A stretch of DNA of 11,953 nt from Acidobacteriaceae bacterium (GTDB lineage Bacteria; Acidobacteriota; Terriglobia; Terriglobales; Acidobacteriaceae), in the NCBI GenBank assembly GCA_030040175.1, contig JASHUF010000369.1, forward strand, positions 1 through 11,953, written 5' to 3'. Below the pieces are notes generated by a model. That model was not told the DNA's origin, made no database searches, and worked only from the letters and a program-made list of their open reading frames with translations. The position numbers and the translations under genes were made by a program. This document shows positions 8,502 through 11,953 of the stretch, one piece after another (position 1 is the first letter of the stretch; each line of letters opens with the position of its first letter).

Positions 8502-8527
8502 CCCGGGTCTCGCCTTTGAGACCCGGG
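8502..8527. repeat. Perfect 10-bp hairpin after the kinase gene
   Basis: CCCGGGTCTC (8502-8511) and GAGACCCGGG (8518-8527) pair perfectly across a six-base loop. It starts 29 bases after the kinase stop. No T run follows on the plus strand, so it may protect the 3' end or belong to a REP-like cluster rather than be a classical terminator. Confidence 0.7.
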
Positions 8528-8561
8528 AAAGCGCGATCTCTCACGACGCCGGTTGCCCCAG

Positions 8562-8586
8562 CCTTTCCGCGTTCGTTGCGGAAAGG
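8562..8586. repeat. Perfect 9-bp hairpin
   Basis: CCTTTCCGC (8562-8570) pairs exactly with GCGGAAAGG (8578-8586) around the loop GTTCGTT. It is the second of several palindromes in this gene-free stretch. Confidence 0.65.
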
Positions 8587-8650
8587 GTCCTTTGCGGGGC
8601 AGGAACCTGGAGTTGGTTGCATCCATGGCCTCAGGCTGTTGGGCAGTGTC

Positions 8651-8720
8651 CCTCAGGGGCTAAAGCCCCAACGTTTATGCGGCCTTTGCGGCCCGGCTCA
8701 AGCCGGGCCCTTTTACAAAG
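8651..8720. repeat. REP-like palindrome cluster
   Basis: Two palindromes lie close together: GGGGC-TAAA-GCCCC (8656-8669), then GGCCCGGC-TCAA-GCCGGGCC (8690-8709). The order 'ccctcaggggctaaagcccc ... cccggctcaagccggg' resembles dispersed intergenic palindromic elements that I recall from acidobacterial genomes. That link is from memory and needs a genome-wide search. It overlaps the terminator candidate. Confidence 0.5.
8690..8714 (+). terminator. Candidate Rho-independent terminator
   Basis: A perfect 8-bp GC-rich stem with a TCAA tetraloop (8690-8709) is followed by CTTTT (8710-8714). It is placed to end transcription from the kinase gene, about 220 bases after its stop. The T run is short, so the site could instead be a member of a REP-like family. 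Confidence 0.42.
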
Positions 8721-8780
8721 CCATTTACGCAACCAGTTCTGGGGGCTTGTTCCAGCCCGAGGCTGCCCCGATTAGCACAC

Positions 8781-9413
8781 TTACCAACGCTGGACGCGAC
8801 ACCGTCCTCCCAGTGATTTGATATGGTCTATCACACTGGTCCATGGGGGATCGCCACCCACGCAGTCGAGCGGGGTCCTGCCCTCCTCATCTGTGGCGTT
8901 AATGTCAGCGCCTCGCTCCACGAGAGTTGTAATTACCTTGTTGAACCCCTTTCCGGCAGCATAATGGAGAGCGGTTCTGCCGCCGTATCCTTCAGGCCTG
9001 GCATTCGGATCAGCGCCATTGTCGAGCAAAAGCGCCACAATGCCCTGGTGTAAACAACCGTACAGCGGAGTCTTCGCGTGTACGTCGGCACCGCTCTCAA
9101 TGAGCAATTTACAAACGTCAAAGTGCTCAGACCAAGCCGCGGCACTCAATGGAGTTCGGCCGTCGCACATACAGTTGACGGGCGCGCCTTCGTCTAATAG
9201 CCGCTTAACTCTTTCAGCTTCGCCGCAGTCAGCTGCGAATACCAGAGTCCTCTTCAACTCCTCAGCACGATCCAACTTCTGACCTCTCACAGAGAACGCT
9301 TGACAGAGGGTACGCCCGCAATCGATGCCGCCGTCCAGCAGACAACAACAGACGCCGGCGGCGCGCGCACCCGTTTCGCAGCCCGCAAGTTCGCACATCG
9401 CACGCAGTGCCAT
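8781..9413 (-). CDS. Ankyrin-repeat protein
   Basis: A 210-residue protein, mostly ankyrin repeats, which form a protein-binding surface. The repeats are at about 53-84 (TLVFAADCGEAERVKRLLDE), 85-114 (GRTPLSAAAWSEHFDVCKLL), a short one at 116-143 (GIVALLLDNGADPNARP), 145-177 (GRTALHYAAGKGFNKVITTL) and a partial last one at 178-190 (GRTPLDCVGG). The first 50 residues are not ankyrin. They are rich in cysteine (C7, C12, C22-24, C32, C37) and show no clear signal peptide or lipobox. The start is uncertain: ATG 9413 has no good ribosome-binding site, ATG 9398 is possible, and GTG/TTG codons just before the first repeat (residues 42 and 46) would give a minimal ankyrin protein. Three sampled 60-base lines hold 34-35 G+C, against 38-47 in nearby genes. 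The gene follows the CHAT gene by 32 bases on the same strand, so cotranscription is likely. Its binding partner is unknown. Confidence 0.8.
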   Translation of the reverse strand: MALRAMCELAGCETGARAAGVCCCLLDGGIDCGRTLCQAFSVRGQKLDRAEELKRTLVFAADCGEAERVKRLLDEGAPVNCMCDGRTPLSAAAWSEHFDVCKLLIESGADVHAKTPLYGCLHQGIVALLLDNGADPNARPEGYGGRTALHYAAGKGFNKVITTLVERGADINATDEEGRTPLDCVGGDPPWTSVIDHIKSLGGRCRVQRW

Positions 9414-9445
9414 AACGGGCGGGAGACCGGCGCGTCAAGATCTGC

Positions 9446-11953
9446 TCACGGTCCCACCAGCACAAACGCAGCCCAGTAGAACGGCAGGTCTCTGCCGCCG
9501 TGCGCGGCCTTTACCTGCGCGCGCAGGTCCATTTGCGCCTGCTTGAGCGCCGCGTGCACCTCCATCCCGGAGAGCCAGTTGGCGTAGAACCGTTGCATCA
9601 ATTCGAGCGTCTCCTGGTCGGGCACCGACCACAGCGACATCAAAATATCCTGCGCGCCCGCTTCTTCGAGAGCACGCCGCAGCCCGAAGACGCCCTCGCC
9701 GTCCTTCACATCCCCCTGGCCGGTGTTGCACGCGCTCAAAACCACCAGCTCGGTTCCATGCAGATTCAGGTTCCCCGCCTCCATCGCCGTCAGCACGCCG
9801 TTGTCCGGATCCTGGGCGGCCGCCTTCCCCTCGAGGGTGCGGTCCGCCCCCGCAAAATAAAGTCCTGAGCGCAGCATCGGGTCTTCGAGCTCCGGCGGCT
9901 TTTGCGCAGCAATCGCAGCGGTGAGCATGTCGCGGTTCCCGGCATTCTGATCGGGCAGAAAAAATCCGTGCGTGGCCAGATGCACCACACGCGGGCTGCT
10001 CGTCTGCTCCACCGCCGATTTCAGCGCCATGGGGCCCGTAAACACCTCGGTCTTCCACTGCCGCCGGCGCATCAGCTCCGCAATGGCATCCACCTCCGCG
10101 CCTGTGCCCGGCAGCGGCGGCAGCGCTCCGCCCGCACCCGCACCTCTCGAAATCTGAGCGCGCGAAAGTTGATCGCGCGCGATCCCGCTCTCCGGCAGGT
10201 CCGCAGCCTCGGCTCCTGGTTGTGCATGCCCGATCGCCAGCTTGTCGAGCGCCGCGCGCTCCTCGTCCTCGCCCAGCGCAAATGCCGGATTGCCCACCAG
10301 CAGCGCCGTGTCTGCCCCGTGCGCAGGCTCGGTGCGCAGCAAATCGCGTGTGCTCGAGACCAGCCGGAGGTCCACTCTTTCCATCTCCAGCTTTCCGTCC
10401 GGCGCGGCGATAATCCCCAGCGGAATCTGGTTCAGAATCCCGTCCGGCGAAAAGTACACGCGCGCGGCGCCGTTCAGCGCCGCGTCGAGCGGCTTCCAGA
10501 TCAGCGTGTAGGCATCCTCGCCCGGCAGCGCTGCCTCGGGCTCGGCTTCCAATCCGCGCGTCCGCACCGCAAGCTGGAAGCGCTGGATCGCTTCGCCCTC
10601 CATCTGCGAGTTGTCGCCCAGAAAAACAAATGCCGGCTCGCCCTCGGTCTCGTGCGTCACCACCAGCGCCACGTAATAGGTCTTGCCGGTCCACTGGTTG
10701 TCGTAGAAGCGGAAGCTCGCCGCCTCCACCGCGGCTTCCCCCGGCTTGAGCGCATCGCGGACCTGCTGCCAGGTGGCGCGCTCCAGCCGCTTCCGCTCCG
10801 CAAATGCCGCCGATCGCTGCACCAGGGCCTTCTCCATCGCATCCGCCTCTGCGCCCAGCTCGTCGATCTGCCTGCGCCATGCGTCGGGGTCGCTCGGCCG
10901 CACGTTGAGCAGGGTGGCAATCTGCGTGCGCTTGGCCGTCAGCTCATTGAGCAGCCTCAGCGCCTCCGCATCGCCCGATGCTTCGATCTGCCGGCGCATG
11001 TCCGCAACGCTGCCCGCAATAAATCCCTTCTCCCACAGCAGCAGGTTGTACATCGAGCCAACCAGACTCGGGTCCTTGTCGTGATAGCGATAGACGAAGC
11101 TGAAGTAGGCCGGAAAGTCGTCTTCGACCGTGGCCAGAAAATCCAGCCGCTCCTGCTCCGTCATGTAGGTGAAGTTGTACTGGAACTGCTGAAACAGGTT
11201 GTCCAATGCGCGTTTGAACATGGGTTCGGCCTGCGCGTACTTGTTCTCGTACTCGTAAAGCAGCCCGAAGTTCGTCAGGTCTGTGGCCAGCGCGGGGTGG
11301 TTCGGTCCCAGGATCTTTTCCTGAATGGCCAGGCTTCGCTGGTAAAGCGGCTCGGCGTCGGCGTAGCGCTCCTCCTTTGCGTACACCACGGCCAGCATGT
11401 TCAGGTCCCCGGCGACCTCACGCGCGTCCGCCCCCAGAGCCTTCTCGTCGATCTTGAGCGCGCGCTCGATCAGCGGCTCGGCAACCGCATAGTGCGCCGT
11501 GTCAATCTCCGCTGCGGCAAGGTTTCCCAGGCAGAGCGCCACATCGGTGTCATCGGGCCCCAGTGCCTTCTCGTCGATCCGCAGCGCTCGATCCAGGAGC
11601 ACCCTGGCATCGGCAGGCTTCTGCTCCCTGAGGTAAACCGAAGCCAGGTTATTCAAATCCTTGGCCACCTCGGCCGAGTCCGCGCCCAACGCCTTCCCGT
11701 CGATGCGCAGCGCGCGCTCGAAGTGCGCCTCCGCCTCTGCATACTTCCCCTCCGTGCTCGCGAGCGACGCAAGATTGGCCAGGCACGTCGCCACCTCAGG
11801 ATGCTCCGGCCCGAACACAGTCTCCTTGATGTCAAGCGCGCGCGCGAAGTTCGTTTCTGCCTGCGCGTACTTCCCTTCGTGGAAATAGAGGGATCCCATG
11901 CTCTCCACTGTGTTCGCCACATCGGCATGATTCTGCCCCTCGGCCTTGATCTC
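9446..11953 (-). CDS. TPR-CHAT caspase-like protease, 5' end cut off
   Basis: The reading frame stays open to the window edge, so the N-terminus is missing. Residues here are numbered from a GTG at 11920 that is not the true start. Six tetratricopeptide units of exactly 42 residues cover about -5 to 246, the kinesin-light-chain-like type that binds protein partners. A helical region follows (247-400), containing YMTEQERLDFL, often seen in this family. The CHAT domain runs from about 400 to 824, with core motifs SPDGILNQIPLG (491-502), VVHLATHGFF with H651, and LVVLSACNTGQGD with C731. It ends in VFGLRRALEEAGAQDILMSLWSVPD and FYWAAFVLVGP. The His/Cys dyad of the caspase-HetF-TPR clan is intact, so it is probably a cysteine protease gated by the TPR region. 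Many bacteria carry such proteins with unknown targets; CHAT proteases act in type III-E CRISPR (Craspase) and other defence settings. An ankyrin gene follows 32 bases downstream. Confidence 0.93.
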   Translation of the reverse strand, partial: EIKAEGQNHADVANTVESMGSLYFHEGKYAQAETNFARALDIKETVFGPEHPEVATCLANLASLASTEGKYAEAEAHFERALRIDGKALGADSAEVAKDLNNLASVYLREQKPADARVLLDRALRIDEKALGPDDTDVALCLGNLAAAEIDTAHYAVAEPLIERALKIDEKALGADAREVAGDLNMLAVVYAKEERYADAEPLYQRSLAIQEKILGPNHPALATDLTNFGLLYEYENKYAQAEPMFKRALDNLFQQFQYNFTYMTEQERLDFLATVEDDFPAYFSFVYRYHDKDPSLVGSMYNLLLWEKGFIAGSVADMRRQIEASGDAEALRLLNELTAKRTQIATLLNVRPSDPDAWRRQIDELGAEADAMEKALVQRSAAFAERKRLERATWQQVRDALKPGEAAVEAASFRFYDNQWTGKTYYVALVVTHETEGEPAFVFLGDNSQMEGEAIQRFQLAVRTRGLEAEPEAALPGEDAYTLIWKPLDAALNGAARVYFSPDGILNQIPLGIIAAPDGKLEMERVDLRLVSSTRDLLRTEPAHGADTALLVGNPAFALGEDEERAALDKLAIGHAQPGAEAADLPESGIARDQLSRAQISRGAGAGGALPPLPGTGAEVDAIAELMRRRQWKTEVFTGPMALKSAVEQTSSPRVVHLATHGFFLPDQNAGNRDMLTAAIAAQKPPELEDPMLRSGLYFAGADRTLEGKAAAQDPDNGVLTAMEAGNLNLHGTELVVLSACNTGQGDVKDGEGVFGLRRALEEAGAQDILMSLWSVPDQETLELMQRFYANWLSGMEVHAALKQAQMDLRAQVKAAHGGRDLPFYWAAFVLVGP
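11183..11938 (-). repeat. Six 126-base TPR-coding repeats
   Basis: The coding sequence for the TPR array has a strict 126-base period with no insertions. Glycines that open each unit (GPEH, GADS, GPDD, GADA, GPNH) sit at residues 37, 79, 121, 163 and 205, and a sixth copy begins at the window edge. The DNA copies share stretches such as CCTTCTCGTCGAT but have diverged, so the array is old rather than recently amplified. It probably continues beyond 11953. Confidence 0.85.

Larger units (their letters stand above)
8474..8780. other. Gene-free stretch with hairpins only
   Basis: The 307 bases between the convergent kinase and ankyrin genes hold the four hairpins listed separately, plus a weaker GGGC/GCCC inverted pair near 8742-8758. 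Reading frames crossing it on the plus strand (from 8428 and 8516) show no coherent protein features and run through the palindromes. I see no RNA gene or coding sequence. Confidence 0.6.

Noticed and set aside
8781..11953. CHAT gene as part of a type III-E CRISPR (Craspase) locus
   Set aside because: No gRAMP, Cas1/Cas2 or repeat array is in the window, and TPR-CHAT proteins are common outside CRISPR loci.

Overview
The window reads as a high-GC bacterial chromosome segment, most likely from an acidobacterium (class Terriglobia/Acidobacteriia). That assignment is inference. It rests on the GC-rich codon use, a TPR-CHAT protein of the kind expanded in that phylum, a PIN/HicB-like toxin-antitoxin pair, and a cluster of GGGGCTAAAGCCCC-type palindromes. 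No rRNA, tRNA, phage, insertion sequence or CRISPR array is visible.

Layout. (1) 43-706, minus strand: a two-gene toxin-antitoxin cassette. The PIN-type toxin comes first and is broken by a single-base frameshift. The ribbon-helix-helix/HicB-like antitoxin overlaps it by ATGA and is intact. (2) 805-1509, plus: a HAD-family hydrolase, transcribed divergently from the cassette, with an octamer repeat between two possible starts. (3) 1716-3314, plus: a two-cassette ABC-F ATPase of the YbiT type. (4) 3333-6826, minus: a membrane GT-C glycosyltransferase, then glycogen synthase GlgA, then a small secreted glycine/threonine/glutamine-rich protein. The secreted protein's gene converges on the ABC-F gene with only 18 bases between. 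(5) 7016-8473, plus: a histidine kinase with an N-terminal cNMP-binding-like fold, divergent from the glycosyltransferase. (6) 8474-8780: a non-coding stretch holding at least four hairpins, including a plausible terminator and a REP-like cluster. (7) 8781-11953, minus: a TPR-CHAT caspase-like protease gene, cut by the window end, followed 32 bases downstream by an ankyrin-repeat gene with lower GC than its neighbours.

Most of the window is ordinary housekeeping or signalling content: ribosome-associated ATPase, glycogen synthesis, cell-envelope glycosylation and sensing. Two accessory places stand out. One is the CHAT-ankyrin pair at the right end, a protease with an intact His/Cys dyad next to a compositionally distinct ankyrin protein. 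The other is the decayed toxin-antitoxin cassette at the left end. I did not find a clearly new multi-gene system. The CHAT-ankyrin pair is the best candidate, and most of the evidence needed to judge it lies outside the window.
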